Of a stretch of DNA of 14,486 nucleotides, positions 6,607 to 13,492 are shown piece by piece. The DNA is from JACQAI01 sp035507915 (lineage in GTDB: Bacteria > Pseudomonadota > Alphaproteobacteria > Elsterales > Elsteraceae): positions 1 to 14,486 of the forward strand of contig DATJNS010000173.1 in the NCBI GenBank assembly GCA_035507915.1, given 5' to 3'. Position 1 is the stretch's first letter. Each line of letters starts with the position of its first letter. The translations under genes were made by a program, and so were the position numbers. The notes beneath the pieces were generated by a model that was given only the letters and a program-made list of their open reading frames with translations, was not told the DNA's origin and ran no database searches.

Positions 6607-7263
6607 ATGAAGCTTTATGGCCACTGGCGCTCGCTCGCGACGTTGCGCGTGCGCATCGCGCTCAACCTGAAGGGCATCGCGACGGAGGACGCCTATGTCG
6701 ATCTCTCCAAGGGCGAGCAGCTCACCGACGCCTATCGCAAGATCAATCCCGAGATGATGCTGCCGACCCTGGTCGACGGCGACGGGCCGCCCTTGTTCCA
6801 GTCGCTGGCGATCATCGAGTATCTCGACGAGACCCATCCGACGCCGCCGCTGCTGCCGAAGGAGCCGCGCGCCCGCGCGCGCGTGCGCGGGCTCGCCATG
6901 ATCCATGCGGCCGACTCCCACCCGCTGCTGGTGCCGCGCGTGCGCAACTTCTTCGAGCGCGAGTTCAAGCTCGACGAGGCGCAGCGCCTGAAATGGATCC
7001 ACATGGTGCTCACCAAGGGCTTCGAGGCGCTCGAGGCCAACCTGACGCACGACCCGGGCACCGGGAAATTCTGCCAGGGCGACCAGCCGACGATCGCGGA
7101 CATCTGCCTGGTCGCGCATTCGATCGGCGCCGGCTACTTCAACGTCGACACCGCGCCCTACCCGACGGCGCGCCGGATCGTCGACGCCTGCATGGCGATC
7201 GACGCGTTCGCGCGCGCCCATCCGCTCAAGCAGCCCGACGCCCCCAAGGGCGGCGCGCACTGA
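6607..7263 (+). CDS. maiA: Maleylacetoacetate isomerase / zeta-class glutathione S-transferase
   Basis: This 218-residue cytosolic protein (family usually 210-220) isomerises maleylacetoacetate to fumarylacetoacetate with glutathione, in homogentisate (tyrosine/phenylalanine) or related ring-cleavage pathways. The N-terminal thioredoxin-like domain shows LRVRIALNLKGI (13-24), NPEMMLPTL (47-55) and the GSH-binding QSLAIIEYLDE (65-75); the all-alpha domain has FCQGDQPTIADICL (155-168). The zeta-class active-site motif, normally S-S-C-x-W before RVRIAL, reads S-L-A-T-L here: the first Ser (Ser9) stays, the second Ser and the Cys are gone. The Ser that binds thiolate is thus present, but the substrate could differ. 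The start is set by GGAGGA. Its TGA ends at 7263, and the next base begins the stop codon of the convergent GTPase gene, so no terminator lies between. No homogentisate dioxygenase or fumarylacetoacetase is nearby. Zeta-class GST is certain; the exact substrate is inferred. Confidence 0.85.
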   Translation: MKLYGHWRSLATLRVRIALNLKGIATEDAYVDLSKGEQLTDAYRKINPEMMLPTLVDGDGPPLFQSLAIIEYLDETHPTPPLLPKEPRARARVRGLAMIHAADSHPLLVPRVRNFFEREFKLDEAQRLKWIHMVLTKGFEALEANLTHDPGTGKFCQGDQPTIADICLVAHSIGAGYFNVDTAPYPTARRIVDACMAIDAFARAHPLKQPDAPKGGAH

Positions 7264-8280
7264 CTAGGGCGTCGCGCGTGCGATGACGGCGTGAAGCGCC
7301 GCCGCGAGCGGTGCGGCGTCGATGTTGCGCGTGATGAACACCAGGCGGGTGCGGCGGTCGGCGTCGGGCCAGGCGGCGAGCCGGGTCGGCGGGTGGAACA
7401 CGTGCTGGACGCCGTGCACCGCGATCGGCCGGCTTTCGCCCGCGACGTTGACCAGGCCCTTGAGGCGCAGCAGGTCGCTGCCGCGCAGCGACGCCACCGA
7501 CTCGAGCCAGGCCTTGAAGGCCTGCCACGGCACCGGGTCGTCGAGCGTGATGCAGAAGCTGCGGATCGCCGCGTCGTGCCGGCTCTGGTGGTCGTGCGCG
7601 TGCTCGTGCCCGCTCTCGGGCGCGGCGAGCCAGCGCTGCACGTCGGGCGGCTTGCTCGACGGATCGAACGGCGTCGTCGGGAACAACGCGGCGGGCGCCA
7701 CGGTCTCGCCCGGCAGGCGCGCGAGCGGCGCGGTCGGGTTGAGCGCGCGCAGCCGCGCCACCACCGCCTCGACCGCGGCGGCGTCCACGAGGTCGGTCTT
7801 GGTCAACGCCAGCCGGTCGGCGACCGCGACCTGCTTGGCCGCCTCGCCGAACGCGGCGAGCTGGCCCGCGGCGTTGACGGCATCGACCGTCGCGATCACG
7901 GCGCCCAGCCGATAGCGCGGCACGAGCGTCGGGTCGCTCATCAGGGTCTGGAGGATGGGGGCCGGGTCCGCCAGGCCGGTCGTCTCGACCAGCACGCGGT
8001 CGAAGCCGGGCAGGGCGCCGCCGGCGCGCCGCTCCTCGAGGCTGCCCAGGGTGTCGACCAGGTCGCCGCGCACCGAGCAGCAGATGCAGCCGCTGCGCAG
8101 CAGCACGGCGTCCTCGATCGCCGCCTCGACCAGGAGATGGTCGATGCCGATCTCGCCGAACTCGTTGACGATCACGGCCGCGCCGCGCATCTCGGGTTCG
8201 CGCAGGAGCCGATTGAGCAGCGTCGTCTTGCCGCTGCCGAGGAAGCCCGTGACGACCGAGACCGGCGCGCGCGCCATCAT
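7264..8280 (-). CDS. CobW/COG0523 family GTPase (putative metallochaperone)
   Basis: This 338-residue protein has, in order, the Walker A loop GFLGSGKT (12-19), NEFGEIGID (39-47), the metal-binding CICC motif of the family (65-68), a Walker B-region ETTGLADP (99-106), the guanine-specificity TKTD (160-163), a His-rich linker GHEHAHDHQSRH (224-235) and a C-terminal CobW_C domain (about 240-338). COG0523 GTPases deliver or manage metals, commonly Zn and sometimes Co or Fe; the CxCC and His-rich loop fit Zn, but the client cannot be named. ATGATG at 8280-8275 offers two starts; the first overlaps the stop of the upstream hydrolase gene by 4 bp (ATGA), so translation is probably coupled. No B12 genes are present, so cobW function is not supported. 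The gene is convergent with the isomerase gene with no gap. Confidence 0.92.
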   Translation of the reverse strand: MMARAPVSVVTGFLGSGKTTLLNRLLREPEMRGAAVIVNEFGEIGIDHLLVEAAIEDAVLLRSGCICCSVRGDLVDTLGSLEERRAGGALPGFDRVLVETTGLADPAPILQTLMSDPTLVPRYRLGAVIATVDAVNAAGQLAAFGEAAKQVAVADRLALTKTDLVDAAAVEAVVARLRALNPTAPLARLPGETVAPAALFPTTPFDPSSKPPDVQRWLAAPESGHEHAHDHQSRHDAAIRSFCITLDDPVPWQAFKAWLESVASLRGSDLLRLKGLVNVAGESRPIAVHGVQHVFHPPTRLAAWPDADRRTRLVFITRNIDAAPLAAALHAVIARATP

Positions 8281-9224
8281 GCCGGCGCGAGCCCCATCTG
8301 CTCGAGCACGGCGCGGCCGAGCAGGCCGTAGGGATTGGCCAGGGTCTCGCACATCTCGAAGTGGTTGTAGCCGTCGCCGACCACGAGCTGCACCGGCTTG
8401 CGCGCGGCCGCGAGCGCCGCGGCGAAGTCGCGGGTCTGGCGCTGGAACTCCGGCGTTTCGCGGGTGCCGTGGGCGAGCACGAGCGGACAGGCGATCCGCA
8501 CGAGATGGCGCTGGGTGCTGAGCGCGTCCTCCATCGCGTCGGTGAACGCGACGTAGCTCGAGCGCGCCGACAGCCGCACCGGCTCGAGGTCGTACATGCC
8601 CGAGCACAGCAGCGCGCCCTTGACGACGTCGGGCGGCGCGCCGAGCGCCGGCCAATCGGCGATCAGCGCCGTGCCGCCGAGATGCGCGCCCGAGGAGTGG
8701 CCGGACAGATAGATGCGGTTCGGATCGCCGCCGAGGTCGCGCGCGTTGCGGTGGACCCAGGCGATCGCGCGACGCACCTGCTCGGCCATCGGCATCAGGT
8801 CGCCGCCGGCGTCGGCGACGTTGATGAAGTCGGGCACGACGAAGTGCGCGCCGGCGTGTACGAACAGCTCGGCCGGAAACGCGTAATCCTTGGCCGCGCC
8901 GCGCAGCCACGCGCCGCCGTGGATGAAGACGTTGATCGGCGCGCCGGTCGCATGATCCGCGCGTCGGGTCGGATAGATGTCGAGCGCCTCGATCGGCGTG
9001 GCGCCGTAGCGGTGGCGCTGCGGCGCGCCGAGCCGCGCCCGCACGGCCTCGCTGTTGGTCGCGTAGCGGCCGAGGACCTGGTCGCGGTTGGGTGCGTAGA
9101 CGCGCTGGTCATAAGCGTCGTCGAGCGCCTTCTGGTCCATGTCGCGCCAGACCAGCGGGCCCTTCTCCGCCTGCGCGCCGCCCGCGGCCGGCGCAGCACC
9201 GGCGCCGAGATCGGTCGACGTCAT
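8277..9224 (-). CDS. Alpha/beta hydrolase, arylformamidase (kynurenine formamidase)-like
   Basis: This 315-residue protein has the HGGAW oxyanion motif (102-106), nucleophile elbow GHSSG with Ser177 (175-179), a probable acid Glu256 in HGTRETPEF and catalytic His288 in GYNHFEM. The N-terminal MDQKALDDAYDQRVYAP resembles the opening of serine-type arylformamidases and related BD-FAE carboxylesterases. These hydrolyse N-formylkynurenine or small aryl amides/esters in the cytosol. No other tryptophan-catabolism gene is in the window, so the substrate is uncertain. The start is ambiguous: ATG 9224 (chosen; GGGG upstream), ATG 9140 (begins at MDQKAL, would lose a low-complexity Ala/Gly stretch) or ATG 9281. 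It is first in a two-gene unit with the CobW-type GTPase, overlapping it by 4 bp. The 137-bp divergent spacer to the propeller gene contains TATACT on this strand (9319-9314), a lone -10-like box with no convincing -35. Confidence 0.87.
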   Translation of the reverse strand: MTSTDLGAGAAPAAGGAQAEKGPLVWRDMDQKALDDAYDQRVYAPNRDQVLGRYATNSEAVRARLGAPQRHRYGATPIEALDIYPTRRADHATGAPINVFIHGGAWLRGAAKDYAFPAELFVHAGAHFVVPDFINVADAGGDLMPMAEQVRRAIAWVHRNARDLGGDPNRIYLSGHSSGAHLGGTALIADWPALGAPPDVVKGALLCSGMYDLEPVRLSARSSYVAFTDAMEDALSTQRHLVRIACPLVLAHGTRETPEFQRQTRDFAAALAAARKPVQLVVGDGYNHFEMCETLANPYGLLGRAVLEQMGLAPA

Positions 9225-9361
9225 GCGGCGCGCGACCCCGCGATCGGCCCGAAGGTCGCACGGGGCCCTGCTCTGGTGCATCGCGCGCCCGGGCCTGCTA
9301 GCGTCATGCGGTCAGTATAGACCGAGCCCGCGGCGCGCGGGCAATGCGGCGGGAGAACCGG

Positions 9362-10573
9362 ATGAGCGGAGACGACGCCTTCAACATGCGCCTGATCGCG
9401 CACGACACGCTGGCTGGCCACGGCGGCGTCGGCGAGGGCATGAGCCTGCAGGTCGCCAAGGACGGCCGGCGCATCCTGTGGCTGGCGCACGAGTCGGCGC
9501 CCAAGAACTTCACCGGCGTCGACGTGACCGATCCGCGCAAGCCGCGCGTGATCGTGCAGACCGAGCTGCCGCACCGGCGCATGCGCTCGAACTCGCTCGA
9601 GCTGTGCGGCGACATCATGGCGGTCGCCTACCAGACCGCGACGGTCGGCCTGCAACCCGCCGGCGTCGAGCTGTTCGACATCGCGAAGCCGGAGGCGCCG
9701 CGCTCGATCGGCTTCTTCGATTCCTCGGGCCCGGCGTCGCGCGGCGTCCATCAGGTATGGTTCGTCGACGGCGAGTACGTCCACTGCGCCAGCGGCCTGC
9801 CCGACTTCACGCCGCGCAATCCGCTCGACGACCAGCCCTACGTGATCATCGACGTGCGCGACCCGACCAAGCCCAAGGAGGCCGGACGCTGGTGGCTGCC
9901 CGGCGTGCGCGAGGGCGACGACGCGCCGCCGCCGGCGCGCCATCCGAAATTCGACTCCGGCCACCGTGCGCACAACACCAACGTCTATCCCGAGCGGCCC
10001 GACCGCGCCTATGTCGGCTATCTCGACGGCGGCGCCGTCATCCTCGACATCGCCGACAAGGCGCATCCCAAGATGATCGCGCGCTGGAATCCGCATCCGC
10101 CGTTCCCAGGCTTCACCCACACGGCGATGCCGCTGTTCGATCGCGATCTCCTGATCGTCAGCGACGAGTGCGTGCGCGATGGCGGCGCCGATTGGCCCAA
10201 GCTCACCTGGGTGCTCGACATCCGCAAGGAGGACAACCCGGTCCCGATCGCCACTCTGCCGCTGCCGCCCGTCGAGGAATTCGGCCGGCGCGGTGGGCGC
10301 TACGGCTCGCACAACATGCACGAGAACCGGCCGGGCCCGGCATTCCGCTCGAGCACGCTGGTGTTCGCCACCTATTTCAACGGCGGCCTGCGCGTGCACG
10401 ACATCGCCAATCCGTTTCAGCCGGTCGAGGTCGCGCACTTCGTGCCCGCGGCGCCCGCGGGCTCGCGCGCCGGCGCGATCCAGATCAACGACGTCTATGT
10501 CGACGAGAACGAGATCGTCTACTGCGTCGACCGCTTCGCCGGCGGCCTCTACGTGCTGGAGCTGACGCTCTGA
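9362..10573 (+). CDS. LVIVD-repeat beta-propeller protein
   Basis: This 403-residue protein has six recognisable LVIVD-type repeats whose D-(I/V)-x-x-P cores lie at about residues 57, 106, 164, 229, 286 and 347 (VDVTDPRKP, LFDIAKPEAP, IIDVRDPTKP, ILDIADKAHP, VLDIRKEDNP, VHDIANPFQP), with a closing strand LYVLEL at the end, so a seven-bladed propeller is likely. There is no signal peptide, so it is probably cytoplasmic. Four consecutive blades carry His at the same place in the repeat (GVHQV H130, RAHNT H204, FTHTA H252, GSHNM H317), which suggests a metal or ligand site on the propeller axis; this is my inference. The ATG at 9362 has GGGAG about 8 bp upstream and is preferred to 9344. The quinone reductase gene starts 28 bp downstream and may be cotranscribed. 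The family has no established enzymatic role that I can assign. Confidence 0.88.
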   Translation: MSGDDAFNMRLIAHDTLAGHGGVGEGMSLQVAKDGRRILWLAHESAPKNFTGVDVTDPRKPRVIVQTELPHRRMRSNSLELCGDIMAVAYQTATVGLQPAGVELFDIAKPEAPRSIGFFDSSGPASRGVHQVWFVDGEYVHCASGLPDFTPRNPLDDQPYVIIDVRDPTKPKEAGRWWLPGVREGDDAPPPARHPKFDSGHRAHNTNVYPERPDRAYVGYLDGGAVILDIADKAHPKMIARWNPHPPFPGFTHTAMPLFDRDLLIVSDECVRDGGADWPKLTWVLDIRKEDNPVPIATLPLPPVEEFGRRGGRYGSHNMHENRPGPAFRSSTLVFATYFNGGLRVHDIANPFQPVEVAHFVPAAPAGSRAGAIQINDVYVDENEIVYCVDRFAGGLYVLELTL

Positions 10574-10601
10574 CGGGTGGGCAAGAGCCCGAGCCGACCC
10601 G

Positions 10602-11186
10602 ATGCTGATTCAGGTCGTGCACTGCCATCCGTTGGTCGAGAGCTACAACCACGCGCTGTTCCGCGCCATCGTCGAGACCCTGGAGCGCGCCGGCCACACG
10701 GTGATCGCCACCGATCTCTACCGCGAGGGCTTCGATCCGGCGCTGAGCGAGACCGAGCGGCGCAGCTACTTTGCCAGCTACGGGCATGAGGGCGTCGCCG
10801 GCTATGTCGACGCGCTGCGGCGCATCGACGGCATCGTGTTCTGCTTTCCGCAATGGTGGTTCGGGCTGCCGGCGCTGCTGAAAGGCTATTTCGACCGCGT
10901 CTGGGGGCCGGGCATCGCCTTCACCCACGATCTCAAGGGCGGGCGCATCAAGCCGCTGCTGACCCACATCAAGCTGTTCGGCGTGGTGACGAGCTACGGC
11001 TCGCCGTGGTGGCTGGTGCGGCTCTATGCCGGCGACCCGGCGCGCAAGATGCTGATGCGCGCCCTCAAGCCGATGTGCGGCCGCCCGCGCAGCTTCTACC
11101 TCGCGCATTACGACATGGACCGCGCGAGCCCGGCATCGCGCGAGCGGTTCCTGCAACGGGTGCGGGCGCGGCTGGCGGCGATCTGA
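10602..11186 (+). CDS. NAD(P)H dehydrogenase (quinone)-like flavodoxin-fold oxidoreductase
   Basis: This 194-residue protein of the Flavodoxin_2 family (KefF/MdaB/NQO type) uses FMN or FAD and NAD(P)H for two-electron reduction of quinones or similar acceptors. Sequence marks are the N-terminal VVHCHPLVESYNHAL (5-19), typical of the phosphate-binding loop, DGIVFCFPQWWFGLPALLK (76-94) and GYFDRVWGPGIAF (95-107), and the flavin-contacting VTSYGSP (129-135). Length is typical (180-200), with no signal peptide. The ATG at 10602 follows the propeller gene by 28 bp; the Shine-Dalgarno is weak, suggesting shared transcription. It ends only 3 bp before the stop of the convergent alpha/beta hydrolase. 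It could serve to reduce quinones formed from aromatic catabolites, but this rests on context. Confidence 0.88.
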   Translation: MLIQVVHCHPLVESYNHALFRAIVETLERAGHTVIATDLYREGFDPALSETERRSYFASYGHEGVAGYVDALRRIDGIVFCFPQWWFGLPALLKGYFDRVWGPGIAFTHDLKGGRIKPLLTHIKLFGVVTSYGSPWWLVRLYAGDPARKMLMRALKPMCGRPRSFYLAHYDMDRASPASRERFLQRVRARLAAI

Positions 11187-11189
11187 TGC

Positions 11190-11987
11190 TCAGCGCACGC
11201 GCCGCTCGATGAAATCGACCGCGGCGTCGAGCCCGCCGAAATCGCGCAGGTTCTCGTGACCGCCGTCCGGCGCGATCCACAGCTCCTTGGGATCGGGCGC
11301 GGCGTCGAACAAGGCTTGCCCGAAGCGCGGCGGCACGACGACGTCGCGGCCGCCCAACAGCACCAGGACCGGCGCGCGTAGCCGGCCGATGCGCGCGAGC
11401 GCGTCGAAGCGGTCCTTGATCATGCGACGCGCCGGCACATAGGGGTAGTGGACCTGCGCGACCGCCGCGACGCTGGTGTAGGGCGTTTCGAGGATCACGG
11501 CACCGACCGGCCGCTCGCTCGCCAGGCGGACCGCGACGCCCGAGCCCAGCGACTCGCCGTAAAGCACCGCACGCGTCGGTGCCACGCCCTGCGCCGCGAG
11601 AAAGTCGAGCCCGGCGCGCGCGTCGGCGTAGAGGCCGGCCTCGGTCGGTTGCCCCGGATTGCCGCCGTAGCCGCGATACTCGACCATCAGGATGCCCAGG
11701 CCGGCGGCGTGGAAGCGCTGCAGCCGCGCGGTTCGATAGCCGATGTGACCGCCGTTGCCGTGGAGGTACGCGACCACGGGCCGGTCGGCCTCCGGCGGCA
11801 GATACCAGGCGAGCAGCGCGAGGCCGTCTGCGGTCGTCAGCGTGACCGGGCGCAGTGCCGCGATGCCGACCGCGGCGATGTCGGGCACGCTGGTGTCCGG
11901 CCGATAGAGCAGCTTGCGCTGGAAGACGTAGAGGCCGGCGAGCAGCGCGCCGTAGAGCGCGAGACCGACCGCGAGCAGCGCGACCAC
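11190..11987 (-). CDS. Membrane-anchored alpha/beta hydrolase, ABHD13/Bem46 (YfhR)-like
   Basis: This 265-residue hydrolase begins with one transmembrane segment (ALLAVGLALYGALLAGLYVF, about 3-22) followed by QRKLLYRPD, the characteristic N-terminus of the Bem46/ABHD13 group. The alpha/beta core has the oxyanion motif LHGNGG (75-80), YRGYG (104-108), the nucleophile elbow GESLG with Ser146, acid Asp215 in GGRDVVVP and His244 in GGHENL, so the triad is complete. Substrates of this group are poorly defined. The start is taken as GTG at 11987, 22 bp after the PcaG stop; there is no clear Shine-Dalgarno and no in-frame ATG ahead, so it may be translated by coupling. It is the last gene of the operon with pcaH and pcaG. 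It does not look like 3-oxoadipate enol-lactonase (PcaD), which lacks a membrane anchor. Family confident, role in ring-cleavage metabolism speculative. Confidence 0.85.
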   Translation of the reverse strand: MVALLAVGLALYGALLAGLYVFQRKLLYRPDTSVPDIAAVGIAALRPVTLTTADGLALLAWYLPPEADRPVVAYLHGNGGHIGYRTARLQRFHAAGLGILMVEYRGYGGNPGQPTEAGLYADARAGLDFLAAQGVAPTRAVLYGESLGSGVAVRLASERPVGAVILETPYTSVAAVAQVHYPYVPARRMIKDRFDALARIGRLRAPVLVLLGGRDVVVPPRFGQALFDAAPDPKELWIAPDGGHENLRDFGGLDAAVDFIERRVR

Positions 11988-12009
11988 GAAGCGGATCAGG
12001 GTCGCGCCG

Positions 12010-12702
12010 TCAATCGACCAGGAACGGCGTCGCGAGCTTGCCGCCGAGCCGGATGTCGAAGCGGTATGCCGGCACGCCCGCGGGCGCAGCCGCGTGATGG
12101 TCGGGCACGAGGATCAGCTGCCGGCGCGCGTCCGGATCGCGGATCGCCGCGAGCTGGGGGTCGTCGTCGTTGAGCGGCTCGTCGGGAAAGTAGAGACAGG
12201 TGACCAGCGGCCGCATCAGGCCCGAGCCGACGATCGTCATGGCGATGCGCGGCGCGAACCAGCGGTTGCTGCGCGGACCGGCTTGATAGCCGCCCGGCTT
12301 CACGGTGGTGAAGCGGTAGCCGCCGTCGCGGTCGGTCCAGGTGCGGCCCCAGCCGGTGAAGTGGGGATCGAGCGGCGCGCTGCCCTTGTCGTTCGGATGA
12401 TTGAAGCGCCCGGCGGCATTGGCCTGCCAGATCTCCAGGATGATGTTGACCGCCGGGTTGTCGTTGATGTCGCGCACCGTGCCGACGATGACGCATGGCG
12501 TGCCCTGCGCGCGCGGCCGTCCGTCGCCCAGGCCGGCGAGATCGTTGTCGGTCGGCCGGATGAACTGCGCCGGGAAGAACGGCCCGACGGTCTGGTGCGC
12601 GGTCGGCGGGAACGCCGTCGCGGTCTTCGCGGCGCGCTTGGGCGCGGCGCGCTTCGCGGGCGCTTTGCGGCGCGCCGGTCGCCGCGCGGACGTGGTCGCC
12701 AT
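12010..12702 (-). CDS. pcaG: Protocatechuate 3,4-dioxygenase alpha subunit-like intradiol dioxygenase with basic N-terminal tail
   Basis: This 230-residue protein carries the PcaG signature FPPTAHQTVGPFFP (31-44), the intradiol core VRDINDNPAVNIILEIWQANAAGRFNHP in register with PcaH, FTGWGRTWTD and TVKPGGY. It lacks the iron ligands: the HIH pair of PcaH is replaced by PRIAM (151-155), and the first Tyr by Phe100. That is expected for the non-catalytic alpha subunit of the (alpha-beta)-Fe enzyme that cleaves protocatechuate to 3-carboxy-cis,cis-muconate. An unusual 30-residue extension rich in Lys, Arg and Ala precedes the normal start (alpha subunits usually begin just before the TxxQTVGPFF motif, about 200 residues in total). 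The ATG at 12702 is only 2 bp after the PcaH TGA, so the longer start is plausible for coupling. The true substrate could be a related ortho-diol, since lineage-specific PcaGH variants exist. Confidence 0.88.
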   Translation of the reverse strand: MATTSARRPARRKAPAKRAAPKRAAKTATAFPPTAHQTVGPFFPAQFIRPTDNDLAGLGDGRPRAQGTPCVIVGTVRDINDNPAVNIILEIWQANAAGRFNHPNDKGSAPLDPHFTGWGRTWTDRDGGYRFTTVKPGGYQAGPRSNRWFAPRIAMTIVGSGLMRPLVTCLYFPDEPLNDDDPQLAAIRDPDARRQLILVPDHHAAAPAGVPAYRFDIRLGGKLATPFLVD

Positions 12703-12704
12703 GC

Positions 12705-13469
12705 TCAGCGCGCCTCGAATGGGGTTTCGAAGCGGCCGCGCAGCACCATGTCGTGGGCGAACAGCAACGGCGCGTCGCCCTCCGCCGAGTTGCTCGTGGT
12801 GCGCGGCACGTAACGCGCGATCAGACGCTCGCGCGCCCGCTTGTCTGGGATGCGTCCGAGGATCAGGTCGGCCTCGTTGAGCGGATCGCCGGGAAAGAAG
12901 ATCTGGCTCACCAGGCGCGCCGCGAAATGGGCGCCGAACAGCGACACGTGGATATGCGGCGGCCGCCACCAGCCGATCGTGTCGCCGGGCCGGTTGTCCG
13001 GCACCGCGTAGCCGCCCGGCTTGACGGTACGGAACGAATAGCGGCCTTCGGCGTCGGTGACGACGCGGCCACGTCCACGGAAGTTGGCGTCCTCGGGCAC
13101 CGGCGAGGGGTCGTTGTGATGGATGTACTTGCCCGACGCGTTGGCGTGCCAGATCTCGATCAGGCAGTCGGGCACCGGCTTGCCGGCGTCGTCGAGCACG
13201 CGGCCCGAGATCGTGATGAGCTGGCCGAGCGCGCGCGGCTTGCCGGGAGCCTGGCGCGACAGGTCGGCCTCCTCGGCCAGCACGTCGGCGGCGGAGAAGC
13301 GCGGGCCGGTCGTGTCGGCCAGCGAGACGACGCGTGGATAGAAGCGCGTCGGCGCGCGCCGCAGCGTGTTCGCATATCCCTTGATCGAGCGCAGCGGCTG
13401 GGTGCGCTCGTCGTAGGGCTGGAAGCCGTGACGCTTGGCGACCCGGGTCGTGCTCTTGCGCTTGGCCAT
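12705..13469 (-). CDS. pcaH: Protocatechuate 3,4-dioxygenase beta subunit (catalytic, Fe(III))
   Basis: This 254-residue intradiol dioxygenase carries all four Fe(III) ligands of the family: Tyr115 (ASGKYIHH), Tyr154 (PGGYAVP), His172 and His174 (RPPHIHVSLFG). Other marks are the N-terminal PcaH-type segment RSIKGYANTLRRAP (27-40), ITISGRVLDDAGKPVPDCLIEIWHAN (85-110, in two parts), FRGRGRVVTDAEGRYSFRTVKPG (130-152) and FFPGDPLNEADLIL (191-204). With PcaG it opens protocatechuate between the two hydroxyls in the cytosol. The ATG at 13469 is set by AGGAGGA (13481-13475). It follows the enolase-superfamily gene by 23 bp and runs directly into pcaG (2-bp gap). pcaB, pcaC and pcaD, usually clustered with these genes, are not in the window. 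Subunit assignment is firm; substrate is most likely protocatechuate. Confidence 0.93.
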   Translation of the reverse strand: MAKRKSTTRVAKRHGFQPYDERTQPLRSIKGYANTLRRAPTRFYPRVVSLADTTGPRFSAADVLAEEADLSRQAPGKPRALGQLITISGRVLDDAGKPVPDCLIEIWHANASGKYIHHNDPSPVPEDANFRGRGRVVTDAEGRYSFRTVKPGGYAVPDNRPGDTIGWWRPPHIHVSLFGAHFAARLVSQIFFPGDPLNEADLILGRIPDKRARERLIARYVPRTTSNSAEGDAPLLFAHDMVLRGRFETPFEAR

Positions 13470-13474
13470 CGCGT

Positions 13475-13481
13475 TCCTCCT
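13475..13481 (-). promoter_or_regulatory. Strong Shine-Dalgarno for pcaH
   Basis: On the minus strand AGGAGGA lies 5 bp before the ATG at 13469. It decides this start, since the same frame stays open far upstream through the antisense-phase of the neighbouring gene, and it indicates independent translation initiation inside the operon. Confidence 0.8.
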
Positions 13482-13492
13482 GGCGCGCTCGT

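Noticed and set aside
7264..8280. Calling the GTPase cobW of cobalamin synthesis
   Set aside because: No cobalamin gene is in the neighbourhood, and COG0523 members with a CxCC and His-rich loop are commonly zinc-related.
8281..8910. N-terminal extension of the CobW-type GTPase through the upstream hydrolase gene
   Set aside because: The extension is an out-of-phase reading of the hydrolase gene; the GTPase domain begins at the ATGATG at 8280 with its P-loop at the expected distance.
9314..9321. TATACT/TATAGA box in the divergent spacer as a promoter
   Set aside because: A lone -10-like hexamer on either strand, with no acceptable -35 at 16-18 bp; not enough to call.
9221..10438. Minus-strand open frame of 405 codons opposite the propeller gene
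   Set aside because: Low-complexity shadow composition, while the plus strand encodes periodic LVIVD repeats.
11190..11987. Calling the operon's alpha/beta hydrolase PcaD (3-oxoadipate enol-lactonase)
   Set aside because: It has an N-terminal membrane anchor and the QRKLLYRP and HGNGG marks of the Bem46/ABHD13 group, which PcaD lacks.
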